A stretch of 47,908 bases of DNA from an uncultured Mailhella sp. (GTDB lineage: Bacteria > Desulfobacterota > Desulfovibrionia > Desulfovibrionales > Desulfovibrionaceae). The first letter of the stretch is position 1, and the number at the start of each line of letters is the position of its first letter. This document shows, piece by piece, positions 16,898 to 25,128 of this stretch. A model generated the notes under the pieces. The model saw only the letters and a program-made list of their open reading frames with translations. It searched no databases and was not told where the DNA came from. The stretch lies in assembly GCA_944323575.1 (NCBI GenBank), contig CALUTB010000011.1, forward strand, positions 1 through 47,908, in the 5' to 3' direction. The position numbers and the translations under genes are program-made.

Positions 16898-18307
16898 ATG
16901 CCCGCATTGTCAGCAGCCCTCTCCTCCGACGCCGCTTCTGTGCAGTCACGACAGACGCCTCTGCCTTCCGGAAAGGAACTCTTTCGTCTTGCTCTGCCTC
17001 AGGCGGGACTCATGCTCTGTCATCTGGTCATTTCCATGACCGATGTCTGGACAACCGGACGATTGGGTGCGGAAGCGCAGGCCGCCACAGGCGTGGTGAC
17101 ACAGATCTTTGCTCTGCTCATGCTTCTGACCTCCCTCATCGCCAGCGGCTGTCTGACCACGGTAAGCCAGTCGCTCGGCGCCGGTCTGGAAAAAAGAGCA
17201 AACCGCTACGCCGGACTCATTCTCATGCTCTCCGCCGTCACAGGCAGCGTCGTAGCGACAGCGGCTCTCATGCTCGCTCCGCTGCTTTTCCATGTCATGA
17301 GCGTTTCCGACGGGCTTCGTCCTGCGCTGTCGACCTTTTTCCAAGCCTACTGCTGTCAGCTGCCTTTCTATTACATGCTCATCATGATGAACTCCATTTT
17401 CCGTGCCTACAGGAAGGTATTTCTGCCTCTGCTCACGCTCCTTGTCATGATGCTTGCAAACCTCATCGGCGATCTCGGCTTCGGTCTCGGATATTTCGGA
17501 TTTCCGACTTTCGGCACCGCAGGCGTCGCATGGACGACCTTTGCCTGTGCCGTACTCGGGCTGGGCAGCAATCTGGCTCTTGCCAGACATTACGGTCTGC
17601 TCCGCCGCTCGACCTTCGCTCCATGGCGCTGGAACCGTCGGGCTGTTCCCTATCTTTTCAGGGTGGGCATGCCTGCCGCCGCAGGACAGATCATCACGCA
17701 TGCAGGCAGTCTGACGACGCTGGTCATCATCGGCCTTCTGCCCGGGAGCACCGACATTCTTGCCGGCATGAGCGTCGGAGGACGAGTACAGGGCATGCTC
17801 ATGTTCCCTCTGGCTGCGGTCAATATGTCCGTCGTCATACTGAGCGGGCATCTGCTCGGCAGCGGAACAAGGGACGGCCTTTACAACTTCGGACGCAGAA
17901 CCGCGCTGCGTACGGGACTCATGCTCCTTCCCCCGGCCCTTCTGCTGTATCTGCTGCGGGAACCGGCCGCATCCTGTTTCTCCGCCGATCCGTCCGTGCT
18001 GCAACAGGCTTCAACGTTTCTTGTGTTTGCCTGCCTTTCCATACCGTTCACGGCCATGACCGGCATGATGAACGCCCTTTTTTCCGGAGCCGGCGCCACC
18101 ATTCTGTCATGCAGGATCGGCGCCGTGACATGCTGGGTCGTGGGCATACCGCTTTCCCTGACGCTCGGGCCGGGGCTTCATTTCGGCGCGGCCGGCGTAT
18201 ATGCGGCCGGAACAATGGCACAAATTGTCGCATTTCTTTGGACGCTCCACATATTCCGCGAAAAAAAATGGCTTGAATACGGTCTGCGAAAACGGCACAC
18301 TGCCTGA
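16898..18307 (+). CDS. MATE-family multidrug/metabolite exporter
   Basis: The 469-residue protein has about 12 hydrophobic segments and MATE-type sequence: LALPQAGLMLCHLVISMTDV at the N-terminus, a repeat of this pattern in the second half (PYLFRVGMPAAAGQIITHAG), and the ALFSGAG segment near the C-terminus. MATE proteins export cationic compounds, dyes or metabolites in exchange for sodium or protons. I chose the ATG at 16898, 28 bases after the -10 box; its ribosome binding site is weak, and longer in-frame starts would lie inside rarA. It is cotranscribed with a DtxR-family repressor and shares an operator with the haem operon, so a role in exporting excess haem, porphyrin, haem-degradation product or a siderophore is a reasonable inference. 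Confidence 0.88.
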   Translation: MPALSAALSSDAASVQSRQTPLPSGKELFRLALPQAGLMLCHLVISMTDVWTTGRLGAEAQAATGVVTQIFALLMLLTSLIASGCLTTVSQSLGAGLEKRANRYAGLILMLSAVTGSVVATAALMLAPLLFHVMSVSDGLRPALSTFFQAYCCQLPFYYMLIMMNSIFRAYRKVFLPLLTLLVMMLANLIGDLGFGLGYFGFPTFGTAGVAWTTFACAVLGLGSNLALARHYGLLRRSTFAPWRWNRRAVPYLFRVGMPAAAGQIITHAGSLTTLVIIGLLPGSTDILAGMSVGGRVQGMLMFPLAAVNMSVVILSGHLLGSGTRDGLYNFGRRTALRTGLMLLPPALLLYLLREPAASCFSADPSVLQQASTFLVFACLSIPFTAMTGMMNALFSGAGATILSCRIGAVTCWVVGIPLSLTLGPGLHFGAAGVYAAGTMAQIVAFLWTLHIFREKKWLEYGLRKRHTA

Positions 18308-18323
18308 AAGCATGGAGGCTCTC

Positions 18324-18881
18324 ATGACGGAACAGCTCTGCCGGGACCAGGATGTTCGGGCGGCAACGAAACCCCTTTCCCCCGCTCTGGAAAATTATCT
18401 TGAAATCATATTCCTGGAGGAGGCCAAAGAAGGAGCCGTCCGTGCAAGCTCCATAGCCGAAGCCGCGGGCGTGAGCAGATCCACCGTGACGAGTACGCTC
18501 AAGATACTGAAATCCATGGGATTCGTAGAATATGCACCATACAGTCTCGTTCATCTGACGGAGAAGGGACGCATCATAGGACGGGACATCGCCCACAGGC
18601 ATATCATCTTCCGGGAATTTTTCGAGCAGGTGCTGCAACTGGATCACTCGCAGGCCGACGCCGTGGCCTGTGAACTCGAACATGTGGTTCCCCCGGACGT
18701 CATCCGCCGCTGGGGACAGTTCGTGCTCTATCTGCGTGACAGGGATTTCTGGAAGAACTGGCAGGACGACTACCGAAAGAAAAGAAAAAAGCTCATATCC
18801 ACCATGACTGAAACCTTCCGCAACATGGGCTCCCTCGACAATCAGGAAGAAGTGAAGGAGCTGGCCAGAAAATACCGCTGA
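18324..18881 (+). CDS. DtxR-family metal-dependent transcriptional repressor
   Basis: This 185-residue regulator begins with a winged helix-turn-helix (about 20-80; RASSIAEAAGVSRSTVTSTL is the recognition helix region), followed by the metal-binding and dimerisation helices. C116-x-x-E119-H120 (in ACELEH) matches the C102/E105/H106 primary site of DtxR, and H91/H93 are further candidate ligands. The cysteine argues for iron rather than manganese. There is no C-terminal SH3-like domain. I chose the ATG at 18324, 6 bases after GGAG at 18315-18318; an ATG at 18312 is in frame. It lies 16 bases after the MATE gene. It probably represses its own operon and the haem operon through the palindromes at 16815 and 28835. 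Confidence 0.85.
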   Translation: MTEQLCRDQDVRAATKPLSPALENYLEIIFLEEAKEGAVRASSIAEAAGVSRSTVTSTLKILKSMGFVEYAPYSLVHLTEKGRIIGRDIAHRHIIFREFFEQVLQLDHSQADAVACELEHVVPPDVIRRWGQFVLYLRDRDFWKNWQDDYRKKRKKLISTMTETFRNMGSLDNQEEVKELARKYR

Positions 18882-18897
18882 TTCTCCCCGGAATACA

Positions 18898-18934
18898 AAC
18901 AGGCCGCAGCGTTCTTCTTTCGCCGCAGCCTGTT
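18898..18934. terminator. Shared terminator between convergent dtxR and tonB operons
   Basis: AACAGGC (18898-18904) pairs with GCCTGTT (18928-18934); inside it, five more pairs form with two mismatches around a 9-base loop. The hairpin lies between the ends of two converging operons and can act in either direction. No long T tract is present. Confidence 0.5.
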
Positions 18935-19012
18935 CCGACAGACAAATTAAAAAACATAAATGTCGGTGCAGGTGCATCCTTCTTTCTCAGGCGCTACATA
19001 CCTGTTCTTTCT

Positions 19013-19852
19013 CTAGCCATCCTTCAGACGATAGTGGACAGGCACAATGACCTTGAAGCCTCCCTTCGTTCCCACCTGCAGCCCGACAATCTTTTCTCCG
19101 AGTCTCGCAGCTGCGGCGTCAAGGACGGAACGCCCTGACCCTTCAGTCAGCGTACAGGCTTCCACGCGCCCGTCAGATCCCACATGAACCAGCAGCTGAC
19201 AGACACCTTCCGCTCCGGAGCGACGAGCCTGACGGGGATACTGCTTGTATTTCTCCAGAGCCTGAACAATGACCGCAAGGGCCTCGCTTCTCCTGTCCGA
19301 TCTGTCGCCCGAACCTCCCGTTGCTCCGGACATGGAGGCCGTTCCGGAGGAGGACGGCGATTCGACCTGACCGTCTCCGGAAACAGCACCGACGGCCGCT
19401 GCCGCTTTCTCGACCGTCTGCGCCCTGACCTCGGCCTTCGGAGCAGGCTTCGGTCGAGATACCTTTTTCCGATGCGGTTCAGGCTTCGGTTCCGGTTTGG
19501 GTTTCTTCTCTTCCGCCTTCGGCATGGGGGCGGGCTTCGGGGCAGGTTCCGGTTTCACCTCGGGCGGCTTCTGCGCAGGGATCTCAAAAACCGAATTCTC
19601 CGTCAGCAGTTTCTTCATTTCCGGCCGGCTCTGCCGCACATTCTTCGGCACGATCCTGAACTGTGTCTGCACCGAATGAACGGAAATCTGTGCGGCGGGT
19701 ACGGACAAGCCTTTTTCCACGCGCAACGCCGAAAAAAAGATCACGTTCAGCACCATCACGCAAAGCATGCCTGCGGCGGCCGTATCTCTGCTCAGACGAT
19801 GCTCCGTCGTGCCGTAAACCACGCGCGGAAAACCGTCGCTAAAGGCTTTCAT
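19013..19852 (-). CDS. tonB: TonB energy-transducing protein
   Basis: The 279-residue product has the three-part TonB structure: an N-terminal membrane anchor (AGMLCVMVLNVIFFSALRV), a long proline/lysine/glutamate-rich periplasmic spacer (PPEVKPEPAPKPAPMPKAEE and repeats of this style), and a C-terminal domain with YPRQARRSGAEGVCQLLVHV and a closing VPVHYRLKDG. TonB transmits the proton-motive force to outer-membrane receptors. I chose the ATG at 19852, which overlaps the exbD stop by 14 bases; earlier starts would lie deep inside exbD. It is the last gene of the ten-gene haem operon, and the dedicated receptor is in the same operon. Confidence 0.92.
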   Translation of the reverse strand: MKAFSDGFPRVVYGTTEHRLSRDTAAAGMLCVMVLNVIFFSALRVEKGLSVPAAQISVHSVQTQFRIVPKNVRQSRPEMKKLLTENSVFEIPAQKPPEVKPEPAPKPAPMPKAEEKKPKPEPKPEPHRKKVSRPKPAPKAEVRAQTVEKAAAAVGAVSGDGQVESPSSSGTASMSGATGGSGDRSDRRSEALAVIVQALEKYKQYPRQARRSGAEGVCQLLVHVGSDGRVEACTLTEGSGRSVLDAAAARLGEKIVGLQVGTKGGFKVIVPVHYRLKDG

Positions 19853-20234
19853 CCGACTCTGTGCTGATGACAAAACGGCCTCCTTTCCTGACCTTGGCCA
19901 CGTCCACGACATCGACGAAAGCTTCAAACGGAGCCTTCTGATCCACATACAGATTGAGAAGGGCTTCCGGGCGTTCTGAAAGAACGGCGTCAAGCTCGCT
20001 TCGGTCGATCTGTCTGCCGTCATAATGCAGCGTTCCGTCGGCCTTGATGGATATGACCTGTTCCCGCCGTTCACCGGAAGCTTCCGCCTCGCTGGAAGAC
20101 GGAAGAAGAATGTCCAGCACGGGACGACTGAACGTCGTCGTCATGATGAAAAAGATAAGAAGCATGAAAATGGTATCGATGAGCGGAGTCAGATCAATGC
20201 TCGGCTCCTCTTCCAGTCCGAAATCAAACATCAT
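19839..20234 (-). CDS. exbD: ExbD/TolR-family biopolymer transport protein
   Basis: The 131-residue protein begins MMFDFGLEEEPSIDLTPLID, followed by a single membrane helix (TIFMLLIFFIMTTTF) containing the conserved aspartate of LTPLID, then a periplasmic domain. This is the standard ExbD plan; the aspartate takes part in proton flow through the ExbB-ExbD motor that drives TonB. I chose the ATG at 20234, 6 bases after a GGGG; another in-frame ATG at 20246 is possible. It overlaps exbB by 11 bases and tonB by 14, a tightly coupled set. Confidence 0.92.
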   Translation of the reverse strand: MMFDFGLEEEPSIDLTPLIDTIFMLLIFFIMTTTFSRPVLDILLPSSSEAEASGERREQVISIKADGTLHYDGRQIDRSELDAVLSERPEALLNLYVDQKAPFEAFVDVVDVAKVRKGGRFVISTESDESL

Positions 20235-20853
20235 CGCTGTCCCCATAGCGTTTACCGCTCTTTCTTTTCTGACAGAAGTCCAGTGCCCGATAGCTGTATT
20301 CCACAACTTCTATATGAAAGCCCTTGAAGCGCAGCATAAGGAAATAATAGACCATGAGCGCGGGGATGGCCACGCACAGCCCCATGATGGTGGTAATGAG
20401 CGCCTCCCATATGCCGTTGGCCAGCATGGCCGTGTCGGGCGCGGCATTCTGTCCTATGGTCTGAAACACCGTCACCATGCCGAGAATGGTGCCGAGCAGA
20501 CCAAGCAGCGGAGACAATACGGAAATCAGCCGCAGATAGCATATTTCCCTGGTAAGCTGCTCGAAATTGCGATGGAAAAGATACGCAATTTCGGCACGAA
20601 TATCTTCCGAGTGCCCGGAGTGGGTCTGCACGATGTCGCGCACGATGCAGATCAGGGGATTATCGCCCTCATAGCTCATGCACTCTCCGGCACGGTCTTC
20701 TCTTTCAAGCTCGGGAAACGTCTTGCGGAAGTCCCGCCAGACAAGAAAGAGAAACATATAACTCTTCAGCGCGAGATAGACTCCCGCGCACGCCACCGCC
20801 GCAAGGGCGACTCCGGCAGGTCCTATGGTCGCATAGATTTCCGACCAGTTCAT
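20224..20853 (-). CDS. exbB: ExbB/TolQ-family proton channel protein
   Basis: The 209-residue membrane protein has a first hydrophobic segment (GVALAAVACAGVYLALKSYMFLF in positions 14-36) and two further segments later, including LISVLSPLLGLLGTILGMV and the segment with EALITTIMGLCVAIPALMVYY, the MotA/TolQ/ExbB signature. It assembles with ExbD as the motor for TonB. I chose the ATG at 20853 because GGAGGGTG lies a few bases upstream on the minus strand. A hairpin at 20917-20965 separates it from the flavodoxin gene. Confidence 0.92.
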   Translation of the reverse strand: MNWSEIYATIGPAGVALAAVACAGVYLALKSYMFLFLVWRDFRKTFPELEREDRAGECMSYEGDNPLICIVRDIVQTHSGHSEDIRAEIAYLFHRNFEQLTREICYLRLISVLSPLLGLLGTILGMVTVFQTIGQNAAPDTAMLANGIWEALITTIMGLCVAIPALMVYYFLMLRFKGFHIEVVEYSYRALDFCQKRKSGKRYGDSDDV

Positions 20854-20916
20854 CCGACACCCTCCATGTTCATGCCCCGCTGGTACAGGGTTCTGACAGT
20901 ACGACAAAACATCCGA

Positions 20917-20965
20917 CCGGAGAAAGCACTTCCAGCGCGGCACTGCGGAAACGCGCTTTCTCCGG
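20917..20965 (-). other. Intercistronic hairpin between flavodoxin and exbB genes
   Basis: CCGGAGAAAGC at 20917-20927 is exactly complementary to 20955-20965, giving an 11-bp stem with a 27-base loop. Without a T tract it could adjust relative mRNA levels of the uptake motor genes rather than terminate. Confidence 0.45.
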
Positions 20966-20976
20966 GACCATCTCAA

Positions 20977-21498
20977 TCAAGAACGTTCAGCAGCCTGAAC
21001 CATCCGGAGAATGAACTCCTGCGCCCGGCGGCAGTCGTCATCATCGGGATGTTTTGCCGCCTCCTCGATGCGGGCCCGGCGCTCCGGCGTCATGGGATGC
21101 ACATCTGCTGCCACCTTCGCCATGATTTCCAGAACGCGGGGGTCGATTTTTCCCTGGCACAACCATGAGCCGAGTACAGTGTTGCCCCGGTCGGGATCCG
21201 TTGCGGCCGCCTCTCCCCGGGCCATGCACTCTTCGGCATGATCGGAATCAGGCCAGGCGCCGAGCGTTCCGAAAAAGGCCAGACGGGCATGTTTCACGCT
21301 CTCAAGCCAGGCCAGCGTTTTTTTGTCCGGCATACCCTTGTCCACCCAGTAGCCCACAGCCACAAGGTCGTACTGCTCCACGCTTTCCGGAGCTTCCGCC
21401 ACGGGAAGCAGATCGCAGCCGGGCAGAACTGCGGCCACGGCCTCCGCCACCTTTCTGGTATTGCCGGTAAGGCTGGAATACACCACCAGTGCTTTCAT
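20977..21498 (-). CDS. Flavodoxin-family protein of the haem operon
   Basis: The 173-residue protein opens with MKALVVYSSLTGNTRKVAEAV, the FMN-phosphate loop of flavodoxins (SSLTGNT). Later GYWVDKGMPDKK and FGTLGAWPDSDHA correspond to the flavin ring-binding loops. It is a cytoplasmic electron carrier or flavin reductase. The flavin-reducing partner is not in the operon. Because the first gene of the operon encodes a radical SAM haem-opening enzyme that needs low-potential electrons, this flavodoxin is a likely donor. Similar flavodoxins accompany tetrapyrrole-reducing enzymes in gut bacteria, so action on the ring-opened product is an alternative. GGAGATGACGT precedes the ATG. Confidence 0.85.
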   Translation of the reverse strand: MKALVVYSSLTGNTRKVAEAVAAVLPGCDLLPVAEAPESVEQYDLVAVGYWVDKGMPDKKTLAWLESVKHARLAFFGTLGAWPDSDHAEECMARGEAAATDPDRGNTVLGSWLCQGKIDPRVLEIMAKVAADVHPMTPERRARIEEAAKHPDDDDCRRAQEFILRMVQAAERS

Positions 21499-21579
21499 AC
21501 GTCATCTCCGTCATTTGTCCGGCATACGTCCCGGAGCCAGCGCTCCGCACAGGCTCCGCTTTTCCTGCAGCAGGCTGCC

Positions 21580-22104
21580 TCAGATGCCGGCCAGCTTATT
21601 TTTCATGTTCAGAAAGGCTTCCCTCACCGAAGGAAGAATACTGTGCTTTTCGCGCCCCGCATACACGGAAAAAACGACATGCCCTCCGGCGTTGAAAAAC
21701 TGCACGGAGTGACTTTCCAACCCCATGAAGGGCATGGAAAGAAAGGCGATATCCGCAATGTCATCGGCCCTGATATGACCGCCGAGAGCCTCGCCCCCGG
21801 CGAGATTGTAATATCCGTGCCCGGACGTTCCGGATGGAATCCGCCCCTGCACCTCGATGACGTTCCCCTCATGCTGCACGAGGAACGTGGCCTTTTCCCA
21901 TGCGGCAAGAGCTTCCCACACGCTGATGAAGCAGTTCTTCGGAGCAAAGGCGCACATCTGGAAAGGCAGAGCCTGCGCAACCTCGCGCTCCGTTCTGTTG
22001 AATTCGCGCGCAAGCGAAAAAAGCGTCCACGGCTTCTTCTGTTCAAGAGCAGAAAGCAGGCCCTGAACCAGGCCGGCATCAGCGGCCGCATGGCTGTCCG
22101 TCAT
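21580..22104 (-). CDS. hutX: Haem-utilisation carrier protein, HutX/ChuX family
   Basis: The 174-residue product matches the HutX/ChuX fold: a helical N-terminal section (LVQGLLSALEQKKPWTLFSL), the core segment beginning ATFLVQHEGNVIEVQGRIPS, then GYYNLAG and a C-terminal FLSMPFMGLESHSVQFFNA with a histidine suited to bind haem. Family members bind haem in the cytoplasm and pass it to a degrading enzyme. I chose the ATG at 22104, which overlaps the upstream ABC gene stop (ATGA) and is preceded by AAAGGAG. Its place in the same operon as HutW agrees with a chaperone role for that enzyme. Confidence 0.92.
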   Translation of the reverse strand: MTDSHAAADAGLVQGLLSALEQKKPWTLFSLAREFNRTEREVAQALPFQMCAFAPKNCFISVWEALAAWEKATFLVQHEGNVIEVQGRIPSGTSGHGYYNLAGGEALGGHIRADDIADIAFLSMPFMGLESHSVQFFNAGGHVVFSVYAGREKHSILPSVREAFLNMKNKLAGI

Positions 22105-23588
22105 ACCCGTTCTCCTTTGATCGACTGTTTTCCCTCTGCGCAATCCGCCTGCCTTCTCAGCGGCAGACGAAGCGCCCGGGAACAGGAAATTTTCATAAGT
22201 TCAAGATCATGCGTAATGACAAGAACGCAGGCGCCGCGCACGGCAAGCATGTTCACGGCCTCCGCCATGAGCAGCATGTTGCCGCCGTCCAGCCCGCTCG
22301 TGGGTTCGTCGAGAATGAGGACGTCCGGGTTCTTGGCAAAAGCGCAGGCAATGACGAGCCGCTGCTTCTCGCCGCCGGAAAGTGATTGCGGATGCCTGTC
22401 GGCCAGCGAAGAGAGTCCGAAAAGTGCCATAAGTTCTCCGGAGGTGAACGGTACGCAACTTTTTGCCGGACCATCCCGCCTCTTCAGCCTTCCGGCCAGC
22501 TGAAGACTGATTTCAAGTTCCTGCCGTACGGTTTTCATGTGGAGCTGATGATCGGCGTTCTGCAGCACGACGGCCACCCGTCCAAGCAGTGCCTTGTCGG
22601 GAATTTCCCTGCCGTTCATGAAAAAACGCCCCGATTCCGCCCTGTTCAGCCCCGTAAGCAGACGGGCCAGCGTCGTCTTTCCCGCGCCGTTGTCGCCGAT
22701 GAGCGCCGTAACGCCGGGACCGAGGAACACATCCGCATGATCAAAAATTCTCTCCTTGCCCTTATAGGAAAAACAAAGGTTCTCCACCCGAAGGCCGCGC
22801 TCCTCATGCCGAAACGCGACCGTTCCGCTTTCGGGAAGAGTGCGGCGCACATCCTCCACCCGGCAGCTGCGCAAACCGCAGCCGCGGCGCAGCCCCTCGT
22901 CCTCCAACATGAGGAATCCGCCCATGGCGCATATTTCCCCGTTCTTCATCACCAGCACGCGGTCGGCCACGCCTTCCAGCCAGTACAGACGATGATCGAC
23001 CACGAGCACGGCCATGCCGCTTTCCTTGAGCGTGCGCAAACGCCGCGCCAGTTCCGCCGTGGATTCCGGATCAAGATTGGCCGTCGGCTCATCCAGAACC
23101 AGAGCACGCGGCTGTTGGGAAAGCACGGAAGCCAGCCCAACCTTCTGCTTCTGTCCTTCGGAAAGTTCATGCACGGAATGACCGAGCACTCCGGACAATC
23201 CGAACGACTCCGCGGCATGACGCACTCGTTCGCGCGTGACGTTAGCGGGCTGACCGCGCCATTCGTGAACGAAGGCAAGTTCATCCTCAACGCCGAGGGC
23301 GAAGAACTGCTGCTCCGGATCCTGAAAAAGCGTACCCACCTGACGGGAAATATCCCTGAGCGGCAGGGTTGCGGTATCCTTACCGTCCACAAGGACGCGC
23401 CCCTTCAGCTCACCCCTGAAATATCCCGGACACAGCCCGTCGGCCAGACGCATGAGCGTGCTCTTGCCGCAGCCGCTTCTGCCCGTAACGAGCACCAGTT
23501 CTCCGGGACGAACCCGAAAGCTGATGTCCCGCACGGCAGGCGTCGCGGAAAAAGGGTATGTATAAGTAACGTTCTCAAAACATATCAT
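22101..23588 (-). CDS. ECF transporter ATPase, fused EcfA1-EcfA2 type
   Basis: The 495-residue protein carries two complete ABC ATPase domains in one chain. Domain one has Walker A GRSGCGKST at 36-44, the Q-loop motif QDPEQQFF and signature LSEGQKQKV; domain two has Walker A GDNGAGKTT and signature LSGGEKQRLV followed by LILDEPTSGLD. QDPEQQFF is characteristic of energy-coupling-factor ATPases. It works with the T and S components encoded just upstream. GGAGATG precedes the ATG. ECF transporters import vitamins, metals and, in some lactic acid bacteria, haem; here the haem operon context supports haem or a haem-derived compound. Confidence 0.92.
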   Translation of the reverse strand: MICFENVTYTYPFSATPAVRDISFRVRPGELVLVTGRSGCGKSTLMRLADGLCPGYFRGELKGRVLVDGKDTATLPLRDISRQVGTLFQDPEQQFFALGVEDELAFVHEWRGQPANVTRERVRHAAESFGLSGVLGHSVHELSEGQKQKVGLASVLSQQPRALVLDEPTANLDPESTAELARRLRTLKESGMAVLVVDHRLYWLEGVADRVLVMKNGEICAMGGFLMLEDEGLRRGCGLRSCRVEDVRRTLPESGTVAFRHEERGLRVENLCFSYKGKERIFDHADVFLGPGVTALIGDNGAGKTTLARLLTGLNRAESGRFFMNGREIPDKALLGRVAVVLQNADHQLHMKTVRQELEISLQLAGRLKRRDGPAKSCVPFTSGELMALFGLSSLADRHPQSLSGGEKQRLVIACAFAKNPDVLILDEPTSGLDGGNMLLMAEAVNMLAVRGACVLVITHDLELMKISCSRALRLPLRRQADCAEGKQSIKGERV

Positions 23589-23620
23589 GCATCATCTCCG
23601 GGGCATGGGTCTTTCCGACG

Positions 23621-24451
23621 TCAGCGCATGGCGGGCACGGCAGACGCGCCCCACCGAGCCTGACAGTACAGGGCCAGAAGTGCCGCCGCGAGCGCCAGCA
23701 GAACGAGCATGGTATCCCTTCCCCTCCACACCGGGGAACGAAAGGGCACAAAGCGCCCTCCGGCCTCAAGTCCCTTGAGTTCGGCCGCTACAGCCAGCTC
23801 CTCGGACGTACGCAGGGAACGGAACAGCAACGGCGTGAACAAAAGCCGCAGCATCATGAGCGGGTGACGGAACATTTCCCCGAATCCGAGATCATAGCCG
23901 CGGATTCTGAGCGTTTCCGACACCTGCCTGATGTCGTGCATGAAGGTGGGAATGAACCGGATCATCACCGCGCCGGGAATATAGATGCAGAAAGGAAGAT
24001 GAAGCCCCTTGAGCGCCGTAAGCAGTTCCTGAATGCGGCAGGTAAGCGCAAGCGGAAGGATCACGTTCAGCATGACGGCTCCGCGAAGATACGGAACAGT
24101 CAGCGAACGGAAGGAAAACGGCATGGCGGGCACAAGCCGGGATATGCCCCATGTAAAAAGCGCGGCAAGGGTCATCATGCCCAGCATGGCGGCATAGGAA
24201 ATCGCCACCGCCCGATACCGGCGCAACGACAGCACATACAGAAACGACGCGTCAAAAAGCACCGCCTGCCCCTCAAAAGAGGAAACGGCGATCGGAAAGA
24301 AAGAAGAAAAAAGCGTGACGAACATTCTGGAGCGGACGTCGAAGCTCCGGCTGTGCTCCTCGTCCGGGCGCGGATTCACGCCGGAAAACATCTTCCGTCC
24401 GGGCAGTACGCAGGATGACGCCTCATGTCCCTGTTCCGATACGATTTTCAC
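23621..24451 (-). CDS. ECF transporter T component (EcfT)
   Basis: The 276-residue membrane protein has several hydrophobic segments and ends its coupling region with an ALKGLHLP and later an AAELKGLEAG segment, the two alanine-x-x/lysine-glycine coupling helices that contact the two ATPase domains. This is typical of EcfT. I chose the GTG at 24451, because AAGGAG lies 7 bases upstream; an in-frame GTG at 24472 has a poorer site. It lies 32 bases before the fused ATPase gene and directly after the S component, giving a complete ECF module. Confidence 0.85.
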   Translation of the reverse strand: MKIVSEQGHEASSCVLPGRKMFSGVNPRPDEEHSRSFDVRSRMFVTLFSSFFPIAVSSFEGQAVLFDASFLYVLSLRRYRAVAISYAAMLGMMTLAALFTWGISRLVPAMPFSFRSLTVPYLRGAVMLNVILPLALTCRIQELLTALKGLHLPFCIYIPGAVMIRFIPTFMHDIRQVSETLRIRGYDLGFGEMFRHPLMMLRLLFTPLLFRSLRTSEELAVAAELKGLEAGGRFVPFRSPVWRGRDTMLVLLALAAALLALYCQARWGASAVPAMR

Positions 24452-24478
24452 CGTCTGCTTCTCCTTTTTCACGCCTTT

Positions 24479-25021
24479 TCACTGCCGGATGATGCCTGCA
24501 TGACGCAGTTCCCTTACGGCCCGCACACCGGAAAAAAGTCCGCCCAGAGAGCCGAGATAGCCTGCGGCAACAAAAGGCACGACCATGAGCATCATGGCGG
24601 GATTCTCCCGCATGAGCAGCCAGGATACGGCCAGCGAACCAAGTTTGGTCACGATATCGTATACCGCAGCTCCGAGTACGCAGTTCCACACGCCTTCGGA
24701 ATCGCGGCACGGCCACATGGCGGCCTCGGCAGCCAGAGCTCCCGCCATCATGGCCGGAATCAGCGTGATGCTCGCGCCCAGAAGAAGCATGCTCACGATG
24801 ATGCTGATCGTCGTGAAGAGCGTGATCGTGCCCGGCCTGCGCACCTTGCACAGCATGACCACCAGCAGCGTCGTGAAAACAAGGTTCTTGCCGATGAGGC
24901 TGATGGGATTCATGCCGCCGCCGGCCAGCGCCACCAGCAGCGTGGCCACCTTGGAGGCCGCGGCAAATACGCCTATGACCACCAGATCCTGCGCACTCCA
25001 GCGGAAAAGATCCCGAATCAT
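24479..25021 (-). CDS. ECF transporter S (substrate-binding) component
   Basis: The 180-residue protein has about six hydrophobic segments and a short N-terminus (MIRDLFRWSAQDLVVIGVFA) that resembles the MptD/Trep_Strep-type S components. The segment LGAAVYDIVTKLGSLA and the glycine-rich LGSLGGLFSG are also typical. S components bind the substrate and dock on the shared T/ATPase module. AAGGAG precedes the ATG. The substrate cannot be read from sequence; location between the TonB receptor and haem-processing genes makes haem or its precursor/product the best guess. Confidence 0.82.
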   Translation of the reverse strand: MIRDLFRWSAQDLVVIGVFAAASKVATLLVALAGGGMNPISLIGKNLVFTTLLVVMLCKVRRPGTITLFTTISIIVSMLLLGASITLIPAMMAGALAAEAAMWPCRDSEGVWNCVLGAAVYDIVTKLGSLAVSWLLMRENPAMMLMVVPFVAAGYLGSLGGLFSGVRAVRELRHAGIIRQ

Positions 25022-25060
25022 GTCTGCTCCTTATATCTGAAAGGCCGGGTGGCCCGGGAT

Positions 25061-25108
25061 CGCCTTCCTCTCCGTATCCGAAAAACACCCGGTCGCGGGA
25101 GGAAGGCG
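25061..25108 (-). other. Intercistronic hairpin between receptor and ECF genes
   Basis: CGCCTTCCTC at 25061-25070 is complementary to 25099-25108, a 10-bp stem with a 28-base loop in the 107-base gap. It may set the ratio of receptor to transporter mRNA. Confidence 0.4.
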
Positions 25109-25128
25109 ACGCCTCATGTCTCCGGAAA

